Under the pieces are notes generated by a model. The model was not told the origin of the DNA and did not search any database. It saw only the letters and a list, made by a program, of their open reading frames with translations. A stretch of DNA of 64,000 bases from Aeoliella sp052161615 (GTDB taxonomy: Bacteria; Planctomycetota; Planctomycetia; Pirellulales; Lacipirellulaceae): positions 310,001-374,000 of the forward strand of contig NZ_CP197417.1 in assembly GCF_052161615.1 (NCBI RefSeq). Direction: 5' to 3'. Positions 35,378-43,079 of this stretch are shown one piece after another (within the stretch, counting starts at the first letter, position 1; every line of letters starts with the position of its first letter). Position numbers and translations under genes: made by a program.

Positions 35378-35902
35378 ATGCCCACCCTACTCTTAGTCGA
35401 CGACGACGAAATGCTCCGCGAACGCATGGGCCGCGCCCTCGCCGCGCGCGACCACGAAGTCATCGAAGCCGCCAGCTACGACGAAGCCGCCGCCGAGCTC
35501 GAAACCCTCCGCCCCGACCGTGCCGTGCTCGACCTCAAAATGCCCGGCGGCTCGGGCCTCGCGCTATTGCGACTGCTCCGCGAACGCTCGCCCGACACCA
35601 AGGTCGTCATGCTCACCGGCTACGGCAGCATCGCCAACGCCGTCGACGCGATGCGCGAAGGAGCGGTCGGCTACATCACCAAACCCGCCGACGCCGACCA
35701 AGTGCTCGCCGCCTTCGAGGCCTCGCCAGCGCTGCACGCTGAAACGACCGAAGAGTTCCACCCGCCGTCGCTAGCCGAAGCCGAGTGGAACCACATCCAA
35801 CAAGTCCTCGCCGACTGCGACGGCAACCTAAGCCGCGCCTCCGCGCTCCTGGGTATCCCGCGAAGAACGCTACAACGCAAACTAAAGAAGCTGGCCCCGT
35901 AG
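35378..35902 (+). CDS. RegA/ActR-like response regulator
   Basis: 174 aa from ATG 35378. The receiver domain has acidic pocket LLVDDDEML, phospho-acceptor Asp in AVLDLKMPG, Thr in MLTGYGS, and Lys in YITKPAD. After a short linker comes a Fis-type helix-turn-helix (NLSRASALLGIPRRTLQRKL), the same architecture and length as RegA/PrrA/ActR. In proteobacteria this pair controls respiration and terminal oxidase genes according to quinone redox state. Here the ACIII/cox operon begins 14 kb downstream, so it is a possible target (inference). Confidence 0.85.
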   Translation: MPTLLLVDDDEMLRERMGRALAARDHEVIEAASYDEAAAELETLRPDRAVLDLKMPGGSGLALLRLLRERSPDTKVVMLTGYGSIANAVDAMREGAVGYITKPADADQVLAAFEASPALHAETTEEFHPPSLAEAEWNHIQQVLADCDGNLSRASALLGIPRRTLQRKLKKLAP

Positions 35903-35953
35903 GCCGACCTCAAAGCTGTGGGAGGCCTCTCCGAGGCCGATTCGCCGAACTTA

Positions 35954-36184
35954 CCGGGTGCCACTGCTGGCTCGTCGTGCGTTGCCAAAAATTTGGATGT
36001 CGATGACCATCCGGCTCCCCACAAAGCTCGCCAGCCCGCCCCAAACCAGCAGTGCCGAACGTGCCGCAGTCCTCCCAGAAAGCACGGCTGGTCCAACGCA
36101 AACCGGCCACTGGCTGACATCGTTAAAAGGTGTATCAGACTCTCCCAACAGGCCCACCTCGACAAGCCAGCAGTGCGCCCGGCG
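35954..36184. repeat. 231-bp terminal-inverted-repeat element, copy R1
   Basis: The left end CCGGGTGCCACTGCTGGCTC at 35954 and right end GACAAGCCAGCAGTGCGCCCGG (to about 36182) are inverted repeats of ~23 bp. An inner inverted pair is ACCAGCAGTGCC (36045-36056) and AGCACGGCTGGT (36080-36091). It is followed by a ~50-bp conserved tail (TTTCCGGCAAGCTCTGCAGC, ...TTTCACACC) also found after copies R2 and R3. No open frame of substance. Confidence 0.75.
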
Positions 36185-36320
36185 AGTTTCCGGCAAGCTC
36201 TGCAGCCTGCGTCGATGTTTCACACCAACGTCACGAAGCAGGAGCCCGAGACTTAGTAGGACAGTTGACCAATACAGAATTGGGAGCTGGTTTCGAGCGG
36301 GACTCGGCATGACGCCCGCA

Positions 36321-36665
36321 TCAATCGACCACTGCGCTCAAGTTTTCCCATACCATCAATTGTTCTGCGAATGACTTGATTACAAAACCACCATCCTTGA
36401 CTTCTTCCGATTCGTAGCCCGCTTCAGCCAAAAAGGTTTTCTGCTCTTCGTCGACTTTACCGTCGTCAGCAACTGCCCGCCACCATTCCAACTGCGGCCA
36501 GTCGCGACGCACTACTTTTAGGGATGTGTTGACTGTCCGCCCATTTGCACCGGGAGAGAATCCCGCGCAGGTGGCAATCGAGGTTAAAGTTGCAAGCTTT
36601 TCAGCTTTCTTGAGTTCGTAGAGAATTTGGGCAATCGCTTGAGGACGACTCGACGCAGTTGACAT
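36321..36665 (-). CDS. Small hypothetical protein, possibly alkyltransferase-like (ATL) fold
   Basis: 114 aa from ATG 36665; an in-frame extension to 36728 is unlikely. The N-terminal helix PQAIAQILYELKKAEK is followed by LATLTSIATCAGFSPGANGR, SLKVVRRDWPQLEWWRAV and DEEQKTFLAEAGYE. The order 'helix, A-x-x-AG, R-x-V-x-x-x-L, W-W-R, Q-x-x-L-x-x-x-G' loosely recalls the winged-helix domain of MGMT/ATL proteins, but no PCHR active site is present. This match is weak. It lies inside the repeat-rich island, on the opposite strand to most of its genes. Confidence 0.45.
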   Translation of the reverse strand: MSTASSRPQAIAQILYELKKAEKLATLTSIATCAGFSPGANGRTVNTSLKVVRRDWPQLEWWRAVADDGKVDEEQKTFLAEAGYESEEVKDGGFVIKSFAEQLMVWENLSAVVD

Positions 36666-37210
36666 AACACACTTCTGACGGCTAATTGTGAAGGCACCTA
36701 GTTTTAGTTTCCGAAGGAAAACCCACATCCTCTGGATGGGGTCAGAGCTACTGGGCTCTGCCGTTCTAGGTTTTGCCTAATGGACGATGAAACTGCTGAA
36801 GCGGAATCGCCCTTGAAATCGATCAGCACGCCCTGTCGGCGTACCCCTGAAAGCCACCGGCTCTGCCGGTGGATCCTTTACGGTCCTTCCTTCCGCTTCC
36901 AGTCGCATTGTACACCAGTTGGCCTTCATTGTGTGCTTCGACGAGAGCTTCGACTGGGGCACACTCTTTAAGTACCAGTTGGTGAAGCCTTTTTTCGTGT
37001 GTAGGGAGTTTCACTTCGACGCATCGTAGAAACCGCCGTATGATGCCGAGATGATGTACTCCGACCCCAGTTACCGTCCGACTGCAAGGTGTCTGAGAAG
37101 GTGACCGGTGACTGGATTGCAAAGTGGCGAAAAGACCGGCGTCCGCTGTCTGGTTAAGCCCGACAAGCCAGCAGTGGCACCCGGCGTTTCAGCAACTGAG
37201 AAGACAAGTC
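36666..37210. other. Repeat-bearing gap with CCACCGGC hairpin and R6 fragment
   Basis: A perfect hairpin CCACCGGCtctGCCGGTGG lies at 36854-36872; a similar hairpin CACTGGCttcGCCAGTG is at 43188-43204. The fragment CGACAAGCCAGCAGTGGCAC at 37160-37179 is a lone right end of the island's terminal-inverted-repeat element (R6), just upstream of the next gene. The minus strand at 36823-37122 has an open frame that might be a remnant of an IS200-type end, but this is not supported enough to call. Confidence 0.5.
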
Positions 37211-37603
37211 ATGGATACTGCTATTGGCAACTGGGGCCTATATCAATGGTTCGAGGAACACGGTCTAAACCTGATACATCCTGACGACCTTGTTGCGTTC
37301 CGCCAGTTGACGCCTAATGGCAAGCTATTCGAGGTTGTCGGATTTCAGGACGGGTACTGGATGTTGCGATATGCTCAATGCACCTATCGCGTGAAACCAG
37401 CACTTTTCAAGAACGTGCCGGCACCACCATTAACGTTTGGCGACCAAGTGCGAATCTTTAAGAGTGGGGCACCGACCTCGGCTACAATTGGTGACATCAT
37501 GTGGCATTTCCAGAAGGCGGAGCCCTTCTACCGGTTGACGGTCAACGAGAAGCTACTAAAGAAGCGGTATTGGCTACAAGATTTTCTGGCTGCAGAAGAG
37601 TAA
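37211..37603 (+). CDS. DUF6960-like small protein
   Basis: 130 aa from ATG 37211; the longer in-frame form would begin in repeat DNA. Sequence WGLYQWFEEHGLNLIHPDDL, then KLFEVVGFQDGYWMLRY, YRVKPALFKNVPAPPL, FGDQVRI and IMWHFQKAEPFYRLTVN with KKRYW resembles the DUF6960 family of short cytoplasmic proteins. Some relatives occur near polymorphic-toxin immunity genes. There is no signal or membrane segment. A right-end fragment of the island's repeat element lies 25 bp upstream. Family assignment is from memory of the pattern. Confidence 0.5.
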   Translation: MDTAIGNWGLYQWFEEHGLNLIHPDDLVAFRQLTPNGKLFEVVGFQDGYWMLRYAQCTYRVKPALFKNVPAPPLTFGDQVRIFKSGAPTSATIGDIMWHFQKAEPFYRLTVNEKLLKKRYWLQDFLAAEE

Positions 37604-37683
37604 TTCAACAGGAACGCAGGGCCGGGGACACTCATCCCGAGTCGTGCGGGGTGGAGTCCAGGTCCGGTGTGATGAGGGTGGCG

Positions 37684-38151
37684 ATGAGAGAAGAACTGAG
37701 TCTATGCTTGAGATTGCTCCACGGAGACGAATTACTTACTTCACGCTCTGATGGGATCATTCCGATCGATCTTGCTGACGGCTATGGCAAAGTACTAGCA
37801 GCACGGGAGCTTGGGAAATCACTTAATAGTGCTGCAGGTCAAGCTGCGCTATGTCGATCTGCTTTTGCAGCTAATGAAGATGATCGCGTGAGAATAGAGT
37901 GCGTTCAACAACTGCTCAACAATCACAGTCCTCTACTAGAAACCGTGCTCTTTGGTTTACTTTTCGACGACGACGAACTAATGCGACTGACCGCCATTGA
38001 AGGCTTGGCGCTTTCGCGGAGTCATGAGATAGCGATCGCTGCGGCCATCGTTGCGCGCGACGAGTCAATTCGAGTGCGTGAACTCATGGAACGAGTTTTG
38101 AATGGCGACGCTATCGACCTATTCCACCTCGATCCTCCTACCATCGATTAA
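37684..38151 (+). CDS. Small HEAT-like helical protein
   Basis: 155 aa from ATG 37684 (GAGGG 5-6 nt upstream); another in-frame ATG is at 37672. All-helical with leucine-rich amphipathic repeats: QAALCRSAFAANEDDRVRIE, LETVLFGLLFDDDELMRLTA, HEIAIAAAIVARDESIRVRE. This is the spacing of HEAT/Armadillo units. The C-terminus is LFHLDPPTID. Probably a protein-binding scaffold; compare HEAT-like immunity proteins. No catalytic residue. Base composition is less GC-rich than the flanking core genes. Confidence 0.5.
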   Translation: MREELSLCLRLLHGDELLTSRSDGIIPIDLADGYGKVLAARELGKSLNSAAGQAALCRSAFAANEDDRVRIECVQQLLNNHSPLLETVLFGLLFDDDELMRLTAIEGLALSRSHEIAIAAAIVARDESIRVRELMERVLNGDAIDLFHLDPPTID

Positions 38152-38501
38152 GCTTTCGATGCTGCGTAGAGCCATGCGCGGCTAAGTGTCGCCGGCAGGG
38201 TGTCACACCGAGAACACCTATCTCGACCATGCGGGCCGGCAGAAGCGGCGGCGGTGTCCCTCGTCGGGCTCTGGCGCTCGACCTACCTTTGGAACCCCCG
38301 CCCGTACTGGCGACCTAGTCCTCGCCGCGCCGCGTCAGGGAATTCTCCATGCCGGGAGCCCATCCGATGCGGAATCTCCTCATCGAAACCGGCTCGGGTT
38401 GAGGGCTTAAGACCACCGCGTGTGGCGACAAGTCAACTACCGCGAAGACTGTCTCTTGATGGCCTTCAGTAACGGTCAACTTTTCGTGGGCATCGCGACT
38501 C
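38152..38501. other. Intergenic stretch upstream of sigma-54 promoter
   Basis: About 350 bp with no supported gene. GACAAGTCAACT at about 38428-38440 and CGGTCAACTTTTCG at about 38473-38487 share GTCAACT and could be activator sites for the sigma-54 promoter downstream, but this is speculative. Confidence 0.35.
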
Positions 38502-38517
38502 TGGCACGACGCTTGCT
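38502..38517 (+). promoter_or_regulatory. Sigma-54 (-24/-12) promoter
   Basis: TGGCACG-ACGC-TTGCT at 38502-38517 matches the RpoN consensus TGGCACG-N4-TTGCW at every fixed position. Transcription would start near 38528, 40 nt before the ATG at 38569. Confidence 0.75.
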
Positions 38518-38568
38518 TCCACAGAGAACGCCGTTTTATCCCGACCGTTCCTTAGAGAAATACCTACC

Positions 38569-39675
38569 ATGCCAGACGGCCAGTTCCGAGAGATTAACGA
38601 CATCTGCGAGGTAGCCGGTGTGGCTACGCAATGGAAGGAAGCACTCCAGGCAACGCCCGGGGCTTCGTTCTTCCAGAGCCAGGCCTGGCTTGAGGAAGGC
38701 TGGCGTCGGTTCCCGCGCCGGCAGTCCCTCCGCCTTTTGGTCGACGCCAGCCAGTCGGCGGTCGTGCCATTCTGCGTGCGGGACGAACCATCGAAAGTCG
38801 GTCTGCTCGGGACGCTCTTTTTTCCCATGGATGATTGGTCCTGCGAGTACTTGCCCCTCGGAGCGAAGCCCGTTGAAGTTCTAGCCGATGCGCTGCGTCA
38901 TGTCCGCGAGACTCCACGTGATTGGGATCTGATCGACCTGCGATGGGTGGATCAGGACTACTTGAACGCGACCGTCCTGGCCTTCAAGCGTGCCGGCTTT
39001 ACCGCACAGGTCACGCCCCGAATGGAGCGGCCTGTCATTGATCTTCGGGATGGCAGGGCCTATGAATCGAGGCTCTCGAAGAAGTACCGCCAGAACCTAA
39101 GGCGGGCCCGGCAAACGCTCGAGTCGATGGGGGACTGCCGGGTCGAGCATGTTCGTCCCGGCGTGGGAGACGAGCCCCGGTTCGACCTTTTCGACGCTTG
39201 CACTCAGATTGCCAAGCAGTCTTGGCAGGGTGCCCACGAAGCTAGCTTCTCCAGTGACAAAACGCAGGAGTTCCTGCGGGCCCTGCACGCGCGGGCCACC
39301 GCCGAGGGGCAAGTCGACATGACCGTCGTGTGGCTGAACGGCCAACCAATCGCCTACCTCTACGCCTACTGCAACGCGGGCAGATGGATCGGCTTTCGAA
39401 ACGGCTACGACCCACAGTTCGTCAAAACCGGCGTCGGTGCGCTCGCTCTGCACGAGTCCTTAGTTGCGGCCGAAGCCCTGGGGGATGTCTTCATGGACCT
39501 TGGCCCGGGAATCTATGAATACAAGACTCGCGCAGCAACCGATCTCCGCCTCACCTACAGCGTGGCGCACTACGCGCGGCTAAGCGTCCGCCCGCAACTG
39601 GTCAAGGCGTGGCGCCGCATCGAGCCAGTTCTCCGTGGCCGCGAGGAGACCGCGAAACGTCGCATGGTCAAGTAA
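38569..39675 (+). CDS. FemAB/GNAT-like acyltransferase (Acetyltransf_6 type)
   Basis: 368 aa. Double-GNAT fold of the FemAB/CelD-like group: an N-terminal FFQSQAWLEEGWRRF, FFPMDDWSCEYLPLG, a central basic helix YESRLSKKYRQNLRRARQTLE characteristic of this group, then WLNGQPIAYLYAYCNAGRWIGFRNGYDP and VFMDLGPGIYEYKTRAATD. Such enzymes transfer acyl or aminoacyl groups in cell-envelope or exopolysaccharide synthesis; a subgroup is tied to PEP-CTERM/exosortase loci. The sigma-54 promoter 52-67 bp upstream makes it a regulated gene. It is GC-rich compared with the other island genes. It stands alone. Confidence 0.75.
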   Translation: MPDGQFREINDICEVAGVATQWKEALQATPGASFFQSQAWLEEGWRRFPRRQSLRLLVDASQSAVVPFCVRDEPSKVGLLGTLFFPMDDWSCEYLPLGAKPVEVLADALRHVRETPRDWDLIDLRWVDQDYLNATVLAFKRAGFTAQVTPRMERPVIDLRDGRAYESRLSKKYRQNLRRARQTLESMGDCRVEHVRPGVGDEPRFDLFDACTQIAKQSWQGAHEASFSSDKTQEFLRALHARATAEGQVDMTVVWLNGQPIAYLYAYCNAGRWIGFRNGYDPQFVKTGVGALALHESLVAAEALGDVFMDLGPGIYEYKTRAATDLRLTYSVAHYARLSVRPQLVKAWRRIEPVLRGREETAKRRMVK

Positions 39676-39740
39676 GACCGGCTCTAGGATTGATAGTGCC
39701 CTTCAGCCGCACGGCGCTAGCCGCGGTTGCTTCGAAGTAA

Positions 39741-39863
39741 GCTATGTCCTCCCCAGAAAGCACTGCTGGTCTATCGCGAACCGGCGAGTGGATGACGGAG
39801 TGACGCGGTGAACCAAAGTCTTCTAATCGACTGAGCTCGACAGGCCAGCAGTGGCAACCGGCG
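39741..39863. repeat. Terminal-inverted-repeat element, copy R2 (right half)
   Basis: Begins around CCCCAGAAAGCACTGCTGGT (39752-39770) and ends CAGGCCAGCAGTGGCAACCGG (39841-39861). The left half is missing. The conserved tail TTTCCGGCAAGCTCTGCAGC follows at 39867-39886. Confidence 0.7.
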
Positions 39864-39951
39864 AGTTTCCGGCAAGCTCTGCAGCCTGCTTCAAAGTTTC
39901 ACGCCGAGGTAGGTTTCTGGACCGCATCGAGTAAGAGGGCTAGATTCACAG

Positions 39952-40812
39952 TTGGTGAGCTACAGCCATCATATGCTTCATTACGGGCACGGTATGCATG
40001 AATCACAGTTTCATTGCTGGCAACTATTTGACTCGCTTCAAAACACGCACAATGGTTCGGTTTATTGCGACATCGTCGCCCCCTGGGTAGAGTCGCACCC
40101 CGGCGAAGGTGAATGGCTTCGCGATTTTGCATCGCGACAGGGTGAGCCAATTCCACCTGCGGATGATGAAGATTTGTGGCGTTTGTATGCGTTTAGTCGA
40201 GTGAATGAGATTCTTCTTCTTGGGTTCCAGCACGGGCGAGCAGATGGCGCCGACTGGCCAGGTCCCAAAATCTCGCTCGACGAGCATAAGCGATTTGCAG
40301 AGTCTATCGGGCTGACGGTAGAAACCCCCGAGGTGTTCTCACCGTTTTATCACGAGATCGTTGATGTCGACGAATCGAGTGACGAGGACCAGCCGTTGGA
40401 GTACGCATCAATTGTCTGGCCCTGCCTAATGCTCGGAGACATGGTTTTTTCGCGGGCGGGCGTGCGGGTGACGGGCGGCGCAAAATTGATAAGCAAAGAG
40501 GTGGCCGAGTCGTCCACTCTTTATTGGGCATTTCGGCGAAAGAATCGTCCGTTTCAAGATTTGTCGCATGGATGGGGACACAACTCTCAATGGCGAACAA
40601 CTTTTCGGCGCGACTATCGGAGTGGCGAGGGATTTCACTATAACGTTGACGGGAAGCACAACATTGCTGGTCCTGAATCAACCACCTATGATCGCGATGG
40701 ATTGACTCGCGAAGAGCGCATCGAGTTGCTCACCAATCGTTGTTTCATCAGGACAACTAAGCCGCATGGTGACTTGTGGCCCTATGACGACGTGCTACGC
40801 ACTCATGCATGA
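39952..40812 (+). CDS. Orphan hypothetical protein
   Basis: Up to 286 aa. The start is uncertain: TTG 39952, GTG 39955 and ATG 39973 are all in frame, with AGAGGG about 15 nt upstream of the first. No family is recognised. There are no membrane segments or signal peptide; Trp/His/Asp-rich throughout (HESQFHCWQLFDSL, GQPI-type loops, DEDLWRLYAFSRVNEILLL, YASIVWPCLMLGDMVFSRAG, DLSHGWGHNSQWRTTFRRDY). The pattern fits a soluble alpha/beta cytoplasmic protein. Codon and base use are less GC-rich than the core genes. It sits between copies R2 and R3 of the repeat element like a cassette. Confidence 0.55.
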   Translation: MVSYSHHMLHYGHGMHESQFHCWQLFDSLQNTHNGSVYCDIVAPWVESHPGEGEWLRDFASRQGEPIPPADDEDLWRLYAFSRVNEILLLGFQHGRADGADWPGPKISLDEHKRFAESIGLTVETPEVFSPFYHEIVDVDESSDEDQPLEYASIVWPCLMLGDMVFSRAGVRVTGGAKLISKEVAESSTLYWAFRRKNRPFQDLSHGWGHNSQWRTTFRRDYRSGEGFHYNVDGKHNIAGPESTTYDRDGLTREERIELLTNRCFIRTTKPHGDLWPYDDVLRTHA

Positions 40813-40850
40813 CGAAATTCGCTAACTAGCGTCGAATTCATCGTCCAACG

Positions 40851-41082
40851 CCGGGTGCCACTGCTGGCTAGTCGTGCTTGATCAGTAAGTTGAGTAGCTG
40901 TACCCAGAAGCTTTCTGGATAGCTCGCCAGTCAGAACCACACCAGCAGTGCCTAACCTACACCAGCTCTACCCCAGAAATCACTGCTGGTCTAACGCAAA
41001 CCGGCGACTGGGTGACAGAGTGACGCGGTGAATCCGAGTCTTCTAACCGGCTGAGCTCTACAAGCCAGCAGTGGCACTCGTC
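40851..41082. repeat. ~232-bp terminal-inverted-repeat element, copy R3
   Basis: The left end CCGGGTGCCACTGCTGGCTA at 40851 and right end ACAAGCCAGCAGTGGCACTC to about 41079 are inverted. Inner pair ACCAGCAGTGCC and CACTGCTGGT are present. The shared tail (TTTCCGACAAGCTCTGCAGC) follows at 41085-41104. Confidence 0.75.
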
Positions 41083-41249
41083 AGGTTTCCGACAAGCTCT
41101 GCAGCCTGCACAGGAGTTTCACGGCGACGCAGGCAACGCCCTCAGCCCCCCAACATGGAGTTTGCTACAATCTGAGCAGCCTACCCAGGTATAAAACTGC
41201 CTAGTAAGGCTTGGGAACAATTTCAATCCAGCCGCAAGTACGAAGTGCC

Positions 41250-41774
41250 ATGAATATCGAACCACTTGGAGATTTACTACGTGATGACGACATTGAGGAT
41301 TGGTTTGTGAGTGAATACATTGCTGTGCCGTATGTTGGGGGAGCAGAGCTTCAATTCATCCTGGACGGAATTGAGGACGACAATTCGCCTGAAGACTTCT
41401 CTGATGCCATTAAGCAATTCCTAGCTCTCTCGATGTCAGAGCGAAATGCCGCATCGCCGTATGTATTCGGTAGTTATCAGCGATTCGTTGAGTTAGTGGG
41501 GGAAGATGAGTTGGACTTCACGATAGGGTCCAAAGAGGAAGTTTGGCAACACGTTTTTATTACAGGGGTACACGTATCCAGGCGACACTGGAGAGACAAG
41601 GAGGTCTACGTGCAACTCACAGGCAATTGTGACTGGGAGCAAGAACACGGCATACAGATAGTTTTGCGTCGTGGCCACATCCTTGCACGTGTAAGCGACC
41701 AAGATGGTCATCTGACCACAGCAGATGCGTATAACCTCCCAGAGAACCAGAACACGATTGTTTACGAAGGGTAG
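41250..41774 (+). CDS. DUF6985-like protein (immunity-type)
   Basis: 174 aa from ATG 41250; a TTG at 41211 would add 13 residues. It is acidic, without signal or membrane segment. The C-terminal part carries KEVYVQLTGNCDWEQEHGIQ, IVLRRGHILARVSDQDGHLT, the hallmark of DUF6985-type proteins, many of which are found near polymorphic-toxin loci. A related W-[ED]-x-EHGIQI motif occurs in the island gene at 42501-43079. No toxin gene is next to it. It lies between repeat copies R3 and R4. Confidence 0.6.
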   Translation: MNIEPLGDLLRDDDIEDWFVSEYIAVPYVGGAELQFILDGIEDDNSPEDFSDAIKQFLALSMSERNAASPYVFGSYQRFVELVGEDELDFTIGSKEEVWQHVFITGVHVSRRHWRDKEVYVQLTGNCDWEQEHGIQIVLRRGHILARVSDQDGHLTTADAYNLPENQNTIVYEG

Positions 41775-42038
41775 TAAGCAAAACAGACGGTGGATACGGA
41801 ATCCCGGAACTAGCACCGGCTTCATCGTCCGACGCCCTCTAAAGCTCGGACTGCCCAGTGTCGCGCATCGCAAGCCGACGAGCCTGCGAACACCGGCCAG
41901 CTAGTTCTAACCGCCGCTCTTACGCCTGCGCTTCCGATTCTCGGCCGGCGATCAGGTAGCTATTGATGGGGTGCTGACTGAGGTGGCCGGGTTGCAGGTT
42001 TGTCGGTGAGGCGAATAGTCAGACCCCCTTTCGGTTCT
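41775..42038. other. Gap upstream of second sigma-54 promoter
   Basis: No gene seen. The segment CTGACTGAGG (about 41975) and the GACTATTCG complement near 42013 (AATAGTCAG) form a loose dyad 20-60 bp upstream of the -24 element, a place where an enhancer-binding protein could act. Confidence 0.3.
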
Positions 42039-42054
42039 TGGCACGAATGTTGCC
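42039..42054 (+). promoter_or_regulatory. Sigma-54 (-24/-12) promoter
   Basis: TGGCACG-AATG-TTGCC at 42039-42054 fits TGGCACG-N4-TTGCW at all positions but the last. The predicted start near 42065 leaves a ~67-nt leader before the small gene at 42132. Confidence 0.72.
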
Positions 42055-42131
42055 TGTAGAGATCGCTTAGGACGCTCTCGTCTCACAACTCAACGCACTT
42101 CGCGATCTACTCTCACTGATAGAAAAACATC

Positions 42132-42236
42132 ATGTTTGGCTTCTATTCTAACAAGCTGGGGTGTGCCGGCTCGGTCGTGGTCTCGATCATCGGATCGTTG
42201 CTGTTGCTTGTTCTAGTGCGATCGTGCAGCGGCTAG
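42132..42236 (+). CDS. 34-aa single-pass membrane peptide
   Basis: ATG at 42132 to TAG at 42234-42236 encodes MFGFYSNKLGCAGSVVVSII then GSLLLLVLVRSCSG. The first ten residues are polar/aromatic (FYSNKLGC). The rest is one transmembrane helix ending in a short basic RSCSG tail, with Cys11 before and Cys32 after the helix. Evidence that it is a gene: a sigma-54 promoter 80-95 bp upstream, a complete membrane-peptide frame, and no competing frame. Shine-Dalgarno is weak. It is similar in layout to small planctomycete proteins starting with a YSNRLGC-type motif, recalled but not verified. Confidence 0.6.
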   Translation: MFGFYSNKLGCAGSVVVSIIGSLLLLVLVRSCSG

Positions 42237-42258
42237 GTTGGGGTTACAGCGGCCACGC

Positions 42259-42490
42259 ACGGGTGCCACTGCTGGCTTGTCGGGCTTTGCCAAGAATTTG
42301 AATGTCGACGACCATTTGACTCCCCACAATGCTCGCCAGCCCGCACCAGACCAGCAGCGCCGAACGTGCCGCAGTCTACCCCAAAAAGCACTGCTGGTCA
42401 GACGCGAACCGGCGACTGGATAGGAGAGTGAAGAGGTGAATCGGAGCCGCCGAGTCGGCTGCACGCGACAAGCCAGCAGTGGCACCCGGC
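42259..42490. repeat. ~232-bp terminal-inverted-repeat element, copy R4
   Basis: Left end CGGGTGCCACTGCTGGCTTG (from 42260) and right end CAAGCCAGCAGTGGCACCCG (to 42488) are perfect 23-bp inverted repeats including the adjacent TCG/CGA. Inner motifs ACCAGCAGCGCC and AGCACTGCTGGT are present. This is the best-preserved copy. The conserved downstream tail of R1-R3 is absent. Confidence 0.8.
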
Positions 42491-42500
42491 GTGAGTGTGC

Positions 42501-43079
42501 TCACATTCCACCTAAGAGATACTCTAAACCACCGTCGTCCATGATTTCGTCACGTCTCATGATTATTTGAATTCCATGCTCCTCGTCCCAACTTGTACTG
42601 AAGCCGAACTCTACGTCGCTGGTAGCATCATCTCCGTCTTCCAGCAGATGAACCGCACAAAGCTCAAAGAACGCGTCGACTGCTTGGTCTCCTTCCCAAC
42701 TCAGTTCGTCTCGGATCGAGGACCAACTTACGGCCCACTCAACTGGAGAATCGAACGTAGAATCGCCTAGCTGCTCAAGTTCCCGGATGAACAAGCGAAA
42801 AGCGTACAAATGATACTTGAGGAGTACTCGCTTTAAAATTTGCTCTAAATCGCTGGCGTTGTCGATCAGGTATTCCCACGTCCGTTCATGTCGTTGACTA
42901 GGCTTCTCCTGTAGCGTTGAAACATACAACGCACCCGAAGTGTCTTCCCAGCGTGAGCACATGTCGGCACGAAGTGCATATCTCACCCGGGCATGTTGGA
43001 AAATCGGACGATCAGTCTCCCATTCGTAGAAATGCGGGATTTGTTTTTCACGTTTGAAGTTGGAAGCAAATTCTGACAT
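42501..43079 (-). CDS. Second DUF6985-like protein (immunity-type)
   Basis: 192 aa. Soluble and acidic; mostly helical centre (TWEYLIDNASDLEQILKRVL, YHLYAFRLFIRELEQLGDST) and a C-terminal strand region FGFSTSWDEEHGIQIIMRRD ending DDGGLEYLLGGM. The W-D-x-EHGIQI-[IV]-[ML]-RR motif is shared with the 41250-41774 protein, but the rest differs, so the two are distant relatives rather than a duplication. It is convergent with the small membrane-peptide gene and separated from it by copy R4. Confidence 0.55.
   Translation of the reverse strand: MSEFASNFKREKQIPHFYEWETDRPIFQHARVRYALRADMCSRWEDTSGALYVSTLQEKPSQRHERTWEYLIDNASDLEQILKRVLLKYHLYAFRLFIRELEQLGDSTFDSPVEWAVSWSSIRDELSWEGDQAVDAFFELCAVHLLEDGDDATSDVEFGFSTSWDEEHGIQIIMRRDEIMDDGGLEYLLGGM

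Noticed and set aside
36823..37122. IS200-type transposase remnant on the minus strand
   Set aside because: There is a good hairpin nearby, but the translated sequence lacks the HUH motif and catalytic Tyr; kept only as a hairpin.
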